Below, piece by piece: positions 1-8,932 of a stretch of 64,000 nucleotides of DNA. The notes under the pieces were generated by a model. The model saw only the letters and a program-made list of their open reading frames with translations, was not told the origin of the DNA and searched no databases. The DNA comes from Myxococcales bacterium. GTDB lineage: Bacteria; Myxococcota_A; UBA9160; UBA4427. The position numbers and the translations under genes are program-made. The DNA is taken from NCBI GenBank assembly GCA_012959805.1, contig DUCN01000082.1, positions 1-64,000 on the forward strand. The letters run 5' to 3'. The first letter of the stretch is position 1. Every line of letters starts with the position of its first letter.

Positions 1-501
1 GAGCCAGAATAAGCACATCCCGAATTCCCATTTCGATGTTCGAAGTTGCGCGAGCTAACACCTCCACCGCTGCGCGCCGTGACGAATACTCCTCCAGAAG
101 AAGGTGGCTAAAGCTCAACGCAGACCGACCCTGAACTACATCGAGATTCCCGGCATAAATTCTCTCGCCACCCACGTCTTTTATCCAGTGCTTGCTGGCG
201 TCCACCCAGGCGTTGAAAAGCTCAAGATTCGTCACATCAACGAAACGTGCTAGAGCAACCCGGTTTCCGTCGTCTCTTGCCAGGAAATTGTTCCAGCGCT
301 CTTCGCCCTGCATTCTTCGCCGGTCCTCCGGTTGGGATCATTTTTTCCCAGCTAAGAACTTCAGCACTGAAGCCTCTTGGGCGCAACAGCAACATAGGAT
401 GGGCATCTTCTTTTTTAACGCAGGTCCTTGATTTTGAAGGGATTGTTGCTGTTAGGATCCCGGGACGGGGCTGATTGGAATTGCCCCGCTTTCGTCGACA
501 G
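1..501. other. No gene recognised at left edge
   Basis: Open frames here are short, overlap on both strands and show no family resemblance or ribosome-binding site. The stretch abuts an IS3 transposase scar and is probably non-coding or decayed mobile-element flank. Nothing more can be supported. Confidence 0.4.
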
Positions 502-612
502 TCAGATGCCGGTTTTTGAGTCAGTTTCGAATGCCTCGGGACTGACGCCGCCGATGCGGCTGTGGCGCCGGGGTCGATTGTCGAACAACTCGGAAATTCG
601 AACGCGTTCGGC
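502..612 (-). pseudogene. IS3-family OrfB transposase, C-terminal remnant
   Basis: Read on the minus strand, about 36 codons ending at the TGA at 502-504 give the typical end of an IS3-group DDE transposase: an (F)xNxxRRHSxIGG stretch followed by VSPEAFE. Full-length OrfB is about 280 residues, so only the last eighth remains; no catalytic DDE residues are left. A second copy of the same piece lies at 38016-38140, and 522-592 aligns with 38036-38106 with only a few differences. It is a transposition scar with no expected function. Confidence 0.7.
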
Positions 613-764
613 CTCGAAACAAGAATTCTTTTGATCGTGTGGATAGGCAAAACAAGCTGCGTTTTCCGCACCTCCGATACTGGATCTTCTGACAACTAGG
701 TCCCCTGCGAGGCGACGTGGCCCCTTCCGGGGAATTGATGCCTTCTTTCTATTAGACTCTTGTC

Positions 765-1892
765 GTGTCAGTCAACTCCAATCCCACACCTACACCGGTG
801 CCAAAAGATCCAGCTCTGATCGACTCCGCGGACGTGTTCCCTTTGGGCGGCAGACAATCGGCGTTCCAGTTGCTCGATGTGCGTGCGCCCGTCGAGGTGC
901 ATCGCAGCGGCATTCCTGGCGCGTTGTCGTTACCGATCCTCAACGACGAAGAGCGTGCTGCCGTCGGCACCTGCTATCACGCGCACGGTCAAGCCGCGGC
1001 AGTGACACTGGGAGTTGAGTTGACGGCGCCGCATCGCGAAGCACGCGTCGCTACCTGGCGCGAAGCGGTGGCCGGGAGCGAACGTCCGACGGCCTTCGCA
1101 TGCTGGCGCGGCGGCCAGCGCAGTGGCATAGCAACGCAGTGGTTGGGTGATTCGAATGTGTCACGCGTGCAGGGGGGCGCGAAAGCGCTGCGCCGCTACT
1201 TGATGGCGAGCTTGGAGTCGCAGTTTTCACGTACCGAGATGCTGGTGATCTCTGGGCTGACGGGGTGCGGCAAGACCGACTTGCTACACGCGTTGCGACA
1301 GGTTGTGCCGCAGGACGTATTGGCGCTCGACCTCGAAGGCTTGGCCAATCATCGCGGCAGCGCGTTTGGTGGGTTCCCGGCCGGACAGCCTTCCCAGCAG
1401 ACGTTTGAGAACGACTTGGCCGCGACGGTTCATCTCGCGGCACCGCGCATGACGTTGCTCGAGGACGAAGCCCGGTACGTCGGCCGAGTCGAGGTGCCGG
1501 AATCCATCTTCACGAAAGCCCAGCAGTCGCCGGTCGTTATTTTGGAGGCGACCCAAGCGGAGCGAGTTGCTCGCATCATTCGCGAGTATGTGTTCGAGCC
1601 CACCGAGCTGTCATCGCGTGCTGTGGTGCGCCAAGAACTGGAGGTCAACCTTAACAAGCTCGCGAAGCGGCTCGGTGGCGTGCACATGGCGGAGTGCTTG
1701 GAAGCTCTGGCCTTCGCGGATCACGAGGAACGGTGGTTCTCCCTCGATACGCACACGCTGTGGGTCGACGTCCTGCTGCGGCACTACTACGACAAGTTGT
1801 ACGACCGCGCGATGACCCGGCTGGCGCGCCCCATTGCGTTCCGAGGCTGCGCGGAAGAAGTGCTCGCGTGGTTCGCAGAGAACGGCGAGTAG
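765..1892 (+). CDS. selU: tRNA 2-selenouridine(34) synthase
   Basis: Predicted to convert 2-thiouridine at the wobble position of Lys, Glu and Gln tRNAs to 2-selenouridine through a geranylated intermediate, using selenophosphate. The 375-residue product has the family's usual length and layout. An N-terminal rhodanese domain (about residues 25-145) carries DVRAPVE near its start and the catalytic-loop motif CWRGGQRS near residue 108. A P-loop domain follows with GLTGCGKT near residue 165, then the family hallmark NHRGSAFGG near 195. The start is GTG at 765. No selD, selA or selB is visible nearby, so the selenium supply genes must lie elsewhere. Its presence implies that the organism makes selenophosphate. 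Known also as mnmH or ybbB. Confidence 0.93.
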   Translation: MSVNSNPTPTPVPKDPALIDSADVFPLGGRQSAFQLLDVRAPVEVHRSGIPGALSLPILNDEERAAVGTCYHAHGQAAAVTLGVELTAPHREARVATWREAVAGSERPTAFACWRGGQRSGIATQWLGDSNVSRVQGGAKALRRYLMASLESQFSRTEMLVISGLTGCGKTDLLHALRQVVPQDVLALDLEGLANHRGSAFGGFPAGQPSQQTFENDLAATVHLAAPRMTLLEDEARYVGRVEVPESIFTKAQQSPVVILEATQAERVARIIREYVFEPTELSSRAVVRQELEVNLNKLAKRLGGVHMAECLEALAFADHEERWFSLDTHTLWVDVLLRHYYDKLYDRAMTRLARPIAFRGCAEEVLAWFAENGE

Positions 1893-1970
1893 GAACTGGC
1901 CGACAGGCAAGTGCAGACTTCTCGCACCGGCAGACTAATCAGCAGGGGCTACGCGCGGGCACTGTGAAGG

Positions 1971-2309
1971 TCAGGTGTCCGGGCGAAAATCCGGTCCAGC
2001 AAGAGGCCGATGCACCGGAGCAGCCAGAACGGGAACAGGCGAACACCTACCATCCACTTTGCGTCCGTCGCGGTACTTAGGCTTCTCCCGGTACTTGTTA
2101 AGATTCACTGCAAGAAATTCATTTCCATCCCCGGTCGATGCAAACTCTCTAATCGTCTCGGCGCTATCGGGCCCCATCCCGTCGATGGCACGCTGGACGT
2201 AGTAATCAACTTCGTCCGCAGTCAGAGGACTCCCATTTCCGCCATACCCGAAATGGAATACGGCGTAGATCAGGACAATCACTACCCAGCGAATTCCTGA
2301 TGCATTCAT
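1971..2309 (-). CDS. Small membrane-anchored DUF1330-like protein, possibly 3'-truncated
   Basis: About 112 residues. The N-terminus has one hydrophobic segment (residues 6-20), probably a membrane anchor or signal peptide. It is followed by AVNLNKYREKPKYRDGR, which matches the VNLLKF-type first strand and YxDGR signature of DUF1330 (dimeric ferredoxin-like fold) and resembles the neighbouring gene at 4630-5043. The last 30 residues look unrelated to the family, and the usual second half of the domain is absent, so a frameshift or 3' deletion is likely. ATG at 2309 is chosen over an upstream TTG. It lies downstream of a DUF3604 gene on the same strand. Function is unknown. Confidence 0.5.
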   Translation of the reverse strand: MNASGIRWVVIVLIYAVFHFGYGGNGSPLTADEVDYYVQRAIDGMGPDSAETIREFASTGDGNEFLAVNLNKYREKPKYRDGRKVDGRCSPVPVLAAPVHRPLAGPDFRPDT

Positions 2310-2335
2310 AGTCAATCTCGAGTCTCAAAAAAGTG

Positions 2336-2373
2336 GGTCTTGCTATGTGCTTTCTCGGTGTTGGATCGGCGCC
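2336..2373. repeat. 38-bp direct repeat, copy 1
   Basis: 35 of 38 positions are identical to 4566-4603 in the same orientation. The two copies bracket the minus-strand DUF3604 gene: this copy lies 85 bp beyond its stop and 27 bp upstream of the DUF1330-like gene. No further copy was noticed in the window. Confidence 0.75.
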
Positions 2374-2457
2374 CGAAGGGTTATTCAGCGGGCCGCTAGA
2401 GCTTCGAGAGCACCGGGATCGTCGCGACTGCCAAGAGGATTCTGACGAAGAGGCGAG

Positions 2458-4518
2458 TCATGGCAGCGAGTGGGCTTGGTTCTTGTGCAGCTCCATCGTT
2501 GGGCCCGCCGGGTCGATCCAGATCGGTGACGACCACGCACGTTCGCGGATCGTCGCGGGTACGTCCGGGTTTGGCTCTATCCCGAGGCGAATCGCGTCGT
2601 AGGTCGACCAACGGCAGGTCGGGTTCTGGAGGGCGCGGATGTAATAGAAGGCACCCTGGGTGGGGTCGTAGTTCGCGTCCTGCCAGGCGGTCATAAGTTC
2701 GCGGGCGCCCGTGCCCGTCGAGATCTGGCACGTCGACGTGTCGACGGTGGCGCCGTTGTCGGGGCAGCGCCGGGTGGCCGGGTCGATGTCGAGATCGTCG
2801 GCGCAGACGACGTCGCGCACGTCCTCGTGGGTCTCGCCGTCGGCGTCGATCCACCCCTTCACGATCTGGACCCGTTGGAGCGGCGCGCCCAGGGGATCGA
2901 CGCCCGCCCAGACGAAGAACGTCGGGCTGTCTGGAGCGTCCGCGTTCGGCCGCAAGACCCCGCCCATGGGTACGCCTCCCTCGGTCGCGACGGCGATGGG
3001 GTCGTCGGCATCGACGATCGTCTCGTCGATGCCGAACCCAGCGAAGAAGCGCAGCATCATGCGGGGACCCGACGTCGCGTACGCCTCGCGGCGCTTCATG
3101 CCCGAGAAGATCGCGTCGCGCGTATTCTCCTCCGCCCACACGGCCGCGAGCCCGCCGGAAGTATGGGACGTCAGCGTAGCGTTGTAGTCGGGCTGATTGG
3201 CTGTGTTATTCATGCGGCGAATCGCGGGCGACGTGACGGTGCCGGCCTTGCCGACGTAGTCCCACTCTTCGACATCGCCGGGATTGCTGTTGTGCGCGTC
3301 GGTCGCCGCGATCATGCCGAAGGCCAGCGGGTTGAAGCCGAACTCGCGCTCGAGCTGCAGCCCGATCTTGAGCCCCTGCCGCGCGAAGGACGTCTCGAAC
3401 GCGCAGCCCGTATCCTGGCCGGGCTCGCACGGCGAAAGAACCTGGCCGAACGCACACTCCTCGTCGGTCGCGCCGACGCCGAGCGCACATTCGGAAGCCC
3501 CCTTCACCTGGTACATCTCCGCCAGACGCTCGCGCCGCATGCGCAGGCGCCAGTCATCCGCTTCATAGGTTCGGCCGTCGTAGGTGTGGCGGCTGTAGAA
3601 GAGGCCCCACCCCTTGTTCATGTTGTGCGGGATGGTGATGAAGTCGCAGTCGCCGACGCACGTCTCTTCGAGCCCGCGCCAGAGGTCGATGGCGCTGCCC
3701 ACGTCCAGCGCCGAGATGGCGTGCTTGGGCAGCTCCGATCCGTTGAAGATGACGTTGCGGTGGTGCTTCCCGCGGTCATCGAGCACCGGCGAGTACTCGT
3801 ACGCCGCGAACGCGGTGAACACGCCGGGCTCGTTGTAGCGGTCGGCGAGTGCGATGTAGCGGGCCCAGGCGTCGCGAGCGTCGTCGATGCAGCGCTCTTC
3901 ACCGCCGTAGTCGGGGCGGCAGATCGGAAGGGCGGTCCGGCTGGGCAGCTCCCGCTTCTGGTTCTGGTAAACGCCGGCCGGCGATTCCGGTCCGTCGCTC
4001 TCTTCCTCGTCCACCTGTCTGCCGCGCAGCGCGACGAAAAGCGCGACGTTGGGCGTCTCCATGAACCAACACATCAGGTTCTCGACGAGGGCAAGATCGT
4101 CGTCGTAGCAGCGCGTGCGTGCTCCGAAGCCTTCGGCGTGGTCGGTGATCGCCACGAAGTCGAGAGGCCGCGCGAGCTGCATGAGTTCGCCTCCGGGGCT
4201 CGCGAACTTTGCGCCCCGCGCAAAGCGGTAGGCGTCCTCGACCGTAGCCGTCGTCCCCATGAGCACGGCGTCCATGCTCTCGACTGTGTGCACATGGAGC
4301 TCGCCCCAGTAGACGTTCTTCAGCGGGTTCCGAGGACGGAGTTCGAGAGGTTGTTGCGCCGGGATCTCGACCCGGGAGTCGTCCTGCTTCGCGAGATCGG
4401 CCGGGGCCGTAATCGGGCTGGTGGCCCGATAGATCCCGATCAAATCCCATCCGGCGTAGATGGCGAGGCCGAGGACAGCAACGAGGATGACAAGAATGGC
4501 GACGAGGAACTTCTTCAT
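2458..4518 (-). CDS. DUF3604 domain protein (PHP-like metallohydrolase)
   Basis: A 686-residue protein with an N-terminal hydrophobic segment (residues 5-25), so probably membrane-tethered or exported with the bulk in the periplasm. The body matches DUF3604, a family related to PHP metal-dependent phosphoesterases. The likely metal ligands are visible: GELHVHTVES near residue 72, ITDHAEGF near 125, TIPHNMNKG near 295 and ATDAHNSNP near 405. A conserved WAEENTRDAIF block lies near 460, and the C-terminal part contains the family's paired-cysteine region. No substrate has been established for the family to my knowledge. A paralogue lies at 6815-8851. The gene is bounded by 38-bp direct repeats and is followed and preceded by DUF1330-type genes, which suggests a shared catabolic role. 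Confidence 0.9.
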   Translation of the reverse strand: MKKFLVAILVILVAVLGLAIYAGWDLIGIYRATSPITAPADLAKQDDSRVEIPAQQPLELRPRNPLKNVYWGELHVHTVESMDAVLMGTTATVEDAYRFARGAKFASPGGELMQLARPLDFVAITDHAEGFGARTRCYDDDLALVENLMCWFMETPNVALFVALRGRQVDEEESDGPESPAGVYQNQKRELPSRTALPICRPDYGGEERCIDDARDAWARYIALADRYNEPGVFTAFAAYEYSPVLDDRGKHHRNVIFNGSELPKHAISALDVGSAIDLWRGLEETCVGDCDFITIPHNMNKGWGLFYSRHTYDGRTYEADDWRLRMRRERLAEMYQVKGASECALGVGATDEECAFGQVLSPCEPGQDTGCAFETSFARQGLKIGLQLEREFGFNPLAFGMIAATDAHNSNPGDVEEWDYVGKAGTVTSPAIRRMNNTANQPDYNATLTSHTSGGLAAVWAEENTRDAIFSGMKRREAYATSGPRMMLRFFAGFGIDETIVDADDPIAVATEGGVPMGGVLRPNADAPDSPTFFVWAGVDPLGAPLQRVQIVKGWIDADGETHEDVRDVVCADDLDIDPATRRCPDNGATVDTSTCQISTGTGARELMTAWQDANYDPTQGAFYYIRALQNPTCRWSTYDAIRLGIEPNPDVPATIRERAWSSPIWIDPAGPTMELHKNQAHSLP

Positions 4519-4565
4519 AGGGAGACCTTTCGGATTGGGCGTGCCAGTGCGCTGGCCCTCTGGCT

Positions 4566-4603
4566 GGTCTTGCGATGTGCTTTCTCGGTGTTGGACCGGT
4601 GCC
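4566..4603. repeat. 38-bp direct repeat, copy 2
   Basis: Partner of 2336-2373, 35 of 38 bases identical and same orientation. It lies 48 bp upstream of the DUF3604 start and 27 bp beyond the stop of the DUF1330 gene. The repeat period is 2,230 bp, just enough to hold one DUF3604 gene. Confidence 0.75.
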
Positions 4604-4629
4604 AGCCCCCCCCCGCGAAGTCGGAGCGC

Positions 4630-5043
4630 TCAGCGCTCCGGCAGCACCATCTCGATATTGAGCTGCCCCGCGAGTCCTGCGGCCCGATGCACCGCGCTCT
4701 TCTGGTATTCGGGATCCATGATCATCGCGAGCATCGCCTTGCGGTTCGGATACATCGCGATCGCGACCGTATCCCAGAGCTCCTCGACTTGGCCCAATCG
4801 GAGGCCCGTCACCTTGCCACCGATCACCGGCTTGCCGCCCACCTTGGCGAGGTGGGCGACGACCTCGACCCCGTAGAGGCTGTAGGCTTGCTGCCCGGTC
4901 ATCTTGGTTTCGCGGCCGTCTTCGTACTCGGCCTTCTCCTTGAACTTGAGCAGGTTCACCATGTAGATCGGGCGATCATGCCCCTCCTCGCTCATTTCCT
5001 TGATCTGATCAGGGGTCGGGACGACGGCGTTTTCGACGTTCAT
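4630..5043 (-). CDS. DUF1330 family protein
   Basis: 137 residues starting at ATG 5043, preceded by AAGGAGAA at good spacing; a longer open frame upstream lacks this support. IYMVNLLKFKEKAEYEDGRE (residues 25-44) is the hallmark first strand of DUF1330, a dimeric alpha/beta ferredoxin-like fold resembling monooxygenase-like small proteins. The domain is complete here, ending with the MDPEYQKSAVHRAAGL type helix. It sits 29 bp from the GST gene on the same strand and is probably cotranscribed with it and with the DUF3604 gene under the TetR regulator. The biochemical role is unknown. Confidence 0.85.
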   Translation of the reverse strand: MNVENAVVPTPDQIKEMSEEGHDRPIYMVNLLKFKEKAEYEDGRETKMTGQQAYSLYGVEVVAHLAKVGGKPVIGGKVTGLRLGQVEELWDTVAIAMYPNRKAMLAMIMDPEYQKSAVHRAAGLAGQLNIEMVLPER

Positions 5044-5072
5044 GTTCTGGGTTCTCCTTGGTGTGGTGGTTT

Positions 5073-5729
5073 CTAGTTGGACCCGCCGAACATCGCGGCT
5101 TCGGCTTTCAGCAGTGGAGCCATGGCACTGTGCGCCTTGACCCGTTCTACCAGCGCAGAGAACTTGGGCCACTTCGCAGCGTCAATGGTGTATTGGGCAT
5201 ACCCGGCGTTGACGAACGGAGAGGCCAGAGCCAGATCGGCCACCGTGAGATCACCAAAGATGAAACCCTCTGCCGGTACCTGACTCTCGAGGTAGTCCAG
5301 GATGGGCGGCAAGTTCTTGTTGATGATCTTGTCTACGGCTTCCTCGTCGACCGGCTGCTTCATCACATTGGGGCGCATGAAGCGGTGGAAGAAGATACCG
5401 GCAGCAGACTCGGCCACCGCGGTGCCGCCGTATTCCTCGAACCAGTCGGCGCGCGCGCGCTGCTGCCGGTCGGCGGGGTAGACCGGCACTTCCGGGTAGG
5501 CGCTTTCCAGGTATCGGCAAATGACCTTGGAGTCGGCGATGTTGAGGTCGCCGTCGACCAGCGCCGGTACTTTGCGCAGTGGGCTTACTCTGGCCAGTTC
5601 CTTGTCGCCTGAGAAGGGCATGGAGGGGATGTGCTCGTAGGACAGCTGCTTGATGTCCAGGACGACCATGACCTTGCGGACGAACGGAGAGGCGTTGGCG
5701 CCGTATAGCTTGATCATTTGTGTACTCAC
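5073..5729 (-). CDS. Glutathione S-transferase family protein
   Basis: 218 residues, the usual GST length. The N-terminal thioredoxin-like domain (residues 5-80) contains NASPFVRKV, the glutathione-site loop with a serine-type catalytic position. SPLRKVPALVDGD follows with the cis-proline, then ADSKVICRYLE for gamma-glutamyl binding. The helical C-terminal domain (residues 95-210) includes GDLTVADLALASP, the N-capping-box motif. It probably conjugates glutathione to an electrophile or acts as a dehalogenase or isomerase; the substrate is unknown. It lies between a DUF1330 gene and a divergently oriented regulatory region, in an apparent operon with the TetR gene just upstream (56 bp gap). Confidence 0.92.
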   Translation of the reverse strand: MSTQMIKLYGANASPFVRKVMVVLDIKQLSYEHIPSMPFSGDKELARVSPLRKVPALVDGDLNIADSKVICRYLESAYPEVPVYPADRQQRARADWFEEYGGTAVAESAAGIFFHRFMRPNVMKQPVDEEAVDKIINKNLPPILDYLESQVPAEGFIFGDLTVADLALASPFVNAGYAQYTIDAAKWPKFSALVERVKAHSAMAPLLKAEAAMFGGSN

Positions 5730-5785
5730 TTTTGTAAGGGTAGTAAGGGATTGATGGTAGATACGGCTTGAAGGAGCCGCGCTCG

Positions 5786-6388
5786 TTAGGTCGTCGGCGG
5801 CTTGGCCATCGCTTCGAGCCAGGTGCGTATGATGGAGGCAACACGTTTGTCGAGGTCCTTTACGTTGGTGCCTATGCGCTTAGCAAGCGGTTTGCGGAAA
5901 ATATTGTAGCCGCGGAGCAGCGCTGAAATCGTCACTTGCAGCGCCTCGAGATCGTGGCCACGATCGATGTCCCCGTCGATGACGTCCTGGCGCAGGCCAC
6001 TGAGTGCCGCCTCGTAGGCCGGCATCGGGTCGACGGTGTCGTCCCCGTCGATGACGAGCAGGGCGCGCAGTTCGCTGTCCTGACTCTTGTCGATCCACCG
6101 GAAGGACCGAAGCTTCCGCTCGACGAAGGACATACCCCGTCGGTCCGCCAACACAGAGTCGACCACCGCTTCGAAGCGTCGGTTGATCGCGGCGCGCAGC
6201 AGATCTCGTCTCGAGCCGAAGTAGTGGTAGATGTTGCCGCGATTGACCCCGGCCCCGTCGGCGACCTCGCGGAGATTGAGACCGGCCAGCACGCCGTTGC
6301 GCTGGATCAGGTCGAGGGCGGCCTCGATGAGCCGACGCTCGGTTTCGGCCCGATTCTGCTTTGGCTTGGTGTTGGTCTTCGTGGCCAT
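5786..6388 (-). CDS. TetR/AcrR family transcriptional regulator
   Basis: 200 residues from ATG 6388 (GAGGGGAT just upstream); a start at 6433 would add 15 residues without clear support. The N-terminal helix-turn-helix domain (residues 12-60) contains LIEAALDLIQRNG, LREVADGAGVNRGNIYHYFGSRRDLL, the canonical TetR recognition helix and HYF motif; quoted here in family terms. The remaining helical domain is the variable ligand-binding and dimerisation part. A TTATC-N5-GATAA inverted repeat at 6457-6471, 69 bp upstream, is a candidate operator, which suggests autorepression and control of the downstream GST, DUF1330 and DUF3604 genes. Confidence 0.9.
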   Translation of the reverse strand: MATKTNTKPKQNRAETERRLIEAALDLIQRNGVLAGLNLREVADGAGVNRGNIYHYFGSRRDLLRAAINRRFEAVVDSVLADRRGMSFVERKLRSFRWIDKSQDSELRALLVIDGDDTVDPMPAYEAALSGLRQDVIDGDIDRGHDLEALQVTISALLRGYNIFRKPLAKRIGTNVKDLDKRVASIIRTWLEAMAKPPTT

Positions 6389-6456
6389 CGATCCCCTCGC
6401 CGTCTCCAGCCTGTTTGCGAGACGACGGGCCATCGGTCATACTCGCCGCATTGACT

Positions 6457-6471
6457 TTATCGTAATGATAA
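6457..6471. promoter_or_regulatory. Candidate TetR operator
   Basis: Perfect inverted repeat TTATC-N5-GATAA in an AT-rich patch that contrasts with the surrounding GC-rich DNA, upstream of the TetR-type gene. Position and symmetry fit an autoregulatory operator. Binding is inferred, not shown. Confidence 0.4.
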
Positions 6472-6483
6472 TCGTATTCATCG

Positions 6484-6814
6484 AGATGGTCAATCCTCGT
6501 GACGGTTCTGGGAGAGGGAATGTTGAAGGATGCCGAGTCTTTAAGAAGCTCTTCTGCGTCATGGTCGCCTTGGGCGCGCCCGCCAGGGCCACAGACACGA
6601 GCGCGAAGCGGATCTGATGCAGGCAGGCGTTAGGTAACTACTGCTTGTGAACGACAAGTGAAACTAACAAGCGCGAACCGAACATGAATCCTGTCGTCTT
6701 GATTGGGTCTCCAAGGCACGTGAGGCCGGCAAGTCGTCGTTGGTCTCGCCCGCAATTGCGTTGCGAAAAACTGCGAGTCGGGCTTTCGCCCATTGTATTC
6801 TTAGGGGTTGTGAA
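6484..6814. other. Intergenic region upstream of DUF3604 lipoprotein
   Basis: Divergent promoter space between the TetR gene and the plus-strand DUF3604 gene. Short open frames on both strands show no family resemblance. No clear terminator or promoter hexamers were identified. Confidence 0.4.
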
Positions 6815-8851
6815 TTGAGTCATTCAGCACGAAGCGGTTTTGTTTTTTTGATCCTGTCGCTCTCGATATCGACGCTGTTCGCCTGTGGCGGGGAAGACGA
6901 GGCACCCTCCATTCTGGACAACGGCCCGGGCGCCCAAAGGCTGCGCGCTCTTTTGAGCGAGCCGGTTTTTGAAACTCCGACTGAGATCCTCGATTTGGCC
7001 CCGCCCGCCTCGAACCCGGACCGACTCGCCTTCTTCGGCGATCTCCACGTTCACACCACCTACTCCTTCGATGCCTATGCGATGGGGACCCTCGCGACTC
7101 CCTATGACGCCTATCGCTTCGCCCTGGGTGAAGCGATCCCACATCCAGCGGGTTTCGATCTTCAGTTGAAACAACCCCTCGATTTTTACGCAGTCACGGA
7201 TCACGCGATGTTCCTCGGCGTTGCGCAGGAGTCGGGGGACATCACGACCGCCTTCTCGAAGTTGGACGTCGCCAAGCCCTTGAACGGCATCAACGATCCC
7301 GACAACATGGCGACGGGGATCACCGCGATCCCGGGTCGCCTGCGTGCCTTCGGGACATTCCTCCCCAGGCTCCTATTGGCCATCGTGGAAGACGAGACCC
7401 TCGAGCGCGAAACCGTACTCGACATCACCCGAACCGCCTGGCAGGACACGATCGACGCCGCCGAGCGGTACAACGATCCCGGGCATTTCACGACGTTCAT
7501 CGGCTACGAGTACACCTCGTCGACCGACGACATGGGCAACCTCCACCGCAACGTGATCTTCAAGGGCAGCGATCGGATTCCGGCGGTTCCCTTCTCGCGC
7601 TTCCACTCGCAGAACCCCGAGGGCCTCTGGGATTGGATGGACGACCTGCGCGAACAGGGCATCGAAAGCCTGGCGATCCCCCACAACTCGAACGGCAGCA
7701 ATGGCCAGATGTTCAAGCTCGTGGATTGGGCGGGGGACCCCATTGATAATGACTATGCCGTGCAGCGGGTCCGCAACGAACCGCTGGTCGAGATCACACA
7801 AATCAAAGGAACGTCCGAGACCCATCCCCTGCTCTCGACGACCGATGAGTGGGCCAATTTCGAGATCATGCCGTTTCGCGTGGCCTCATCTGAGTACAGC
7901 GAGCCAAAGGGAAGCTATGTGCGCGAGGCCCTGCGCAATGGTCTGGCTCTCGAAAGCCAGGGTGTCGAGAATCCGTACCGCTTTGGCTTCATCGGCTCGA
8001 GTGACACGCATACGGGCGCCTCACAAAACGACGAGAGCGACTACGTCTCGAAGCTCGGCATACTTTCCGCAACACCCGATCTGCGCGGCTCGGTTCCCTT
8101 CGATACGTTGATGGGAATCGCCGCGGGCTATGCCATGCCGAAACAAGTTAAGGAGCTTGACGGGGAAACCTATATGGGCGGCGCGACGCCCACCTATGGT
8201 GCTTCGGGCTTGGCGGCAGTTTGGGCCGAGGAGAATACCCGGGAGGCGATCTATGAAGCCTTCCGACGCAAGGAGACCTTCGCGACTTCGGGCCCACGCA
8301 TCTCGCTCCGCTTCTTCGCCGGCTACGACTACGACGGTGGCATGTTGGAAGCTTCGGATGTCGTGGCGCGCGCCTATACCGATGGCGTGACGATGGGAGC
8401 GGACCTGCCCGCGCGCGGTGGCGATGCGCCGGGCTTCCTGCTCTGGGCGCTTGCCGACCCCAACACGACATCCCTGCAACGCCTGCAGATCATCAAGGGC
8501 TGGATCGACTCCGCAGGCGAGACCCACGAAGCCGTCTACGATGTCGCGTGTTCCGGTGGCGCCGCGATCGATCCTGCGACCCATCGCTGTCCCGAGAATG
8601 GTGCCAGCGTCGATCTCAGCGATTGTTCGGTGTCCGGCGACGGCGCGGCCCAATTGCGGACGCTGTGGCACGACCCCGAATTCAAAGCCGACCAGCGCGC
8701 CTTCTACTATGCCCGCGTACTCGAGAACCCCACGTGTCGTTGGTCCACCTGGGACGCGATTCGCGAAGGCGTGGCGCCGCGCTCCGATTTGGCGGCGACG
8801 ATTCAGGAGCGCGCCTGGACCTCACCGATCCACTTCGTTCCCGGAGAGTGA
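6815..8851 (+). CDS. DUF3604 domain lipoprotein
   Basis: Predicted exported metallohydrolase of the PHP-related DUF3604 family. The chosen start is TTG 6815, seven bases after AGGGG; it places a lipoprotein signal at the N-terminus, ending in the lipobox LFAC, so the protein should be anchored in the outer or inner membrane. The open frame runs further upstream, but that extension has no signal or ribosome site. Ligand-type motifs are GDLHVHTTYSFDA, AVTDHAMFL, AIPHNSNGS and SSDTHTGAS, in the same order as in the paralogue at 2458-4518. WAEENTREAIYEAF and the late cysteine-containing block NPTCRWSTWDAIR are also shared with it. Substrate unknown. Confidence 0.9.
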   Translation: MSHSARSGFVFLILSLSISTLFACGGEDEAPSILDNGPGAQRLRALLSEPVFETPTEILDLAPPASNPDRLAFFGDLHVHTTYSFDAYAMGTLATPYDAYRFALGEAIPHPAGFDLQLKQPLDFYAVTDHAMFLGVAQESGDITTAFSKLDVAKPLNGINDPDNMATGITAIPGRLRAFGTFLPRLLLAIVEDETLERETVLDITRTAWQDTIDAAERYNDPGHFTTFIGYEYTSSTDDMGNLHRNVIFKGSDRIPAVPFSRFHSQNPEGLWDWMDDLREQGIESLAIPHNSNGSNGQMFKLVDWAGDPIDNDYAVQRVRNEPLVEITQIKGTSETHPLLSTTDEWANFEIMPFRVASSEYSEPKGSYVREALRNGLALESQGVENPYRFGFIGSSDTHTGASQNDESDYVSKLGILSATPDLRGSVPFDTLMGIAAGYAMPKQVKELDGETYMGGATPTYGASGLAAVWAEENTREAIYEAFRRKETFATSGPRISLRFFAGYDYDGGMLEASDVVARAYTDGVTMGADLPARGGDAPGFLLWALADPNTTSLQRLQIIKGWIDSAGETHEAVYDVACSGGAAIDPATHRCPENGASVDLSDCSVSGDGAAQLRTLWHDPEFKADQRAFYYARVLENPTCRWSTWDAIREGVAPRSDLAATIQERAWTSPIHFVPGE

Positions 8852-8932
8852 GGGTGGGAAGGGCTCTGCCAGTTGCGAGACTGAAAGCGCTCGCTCGCGA
8901 ATCGCTGGTCCATTTCTTGAGAGGATGGAGCC

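Noticed and set aside
719-735. CCCC-TTCC-GGGG hairpin before selU as a terminator or riboswitch
   Set aside because: Four-base stem, no T-run and no larger conserved structure visible.
2827-5076. 749-codon plus-strand open frame opposite DUF3604 and DUF1330
   Set aside because: It is the antisense shadow of two clear minus-strand genes in GC-rich DNA, with no recognisable domain.
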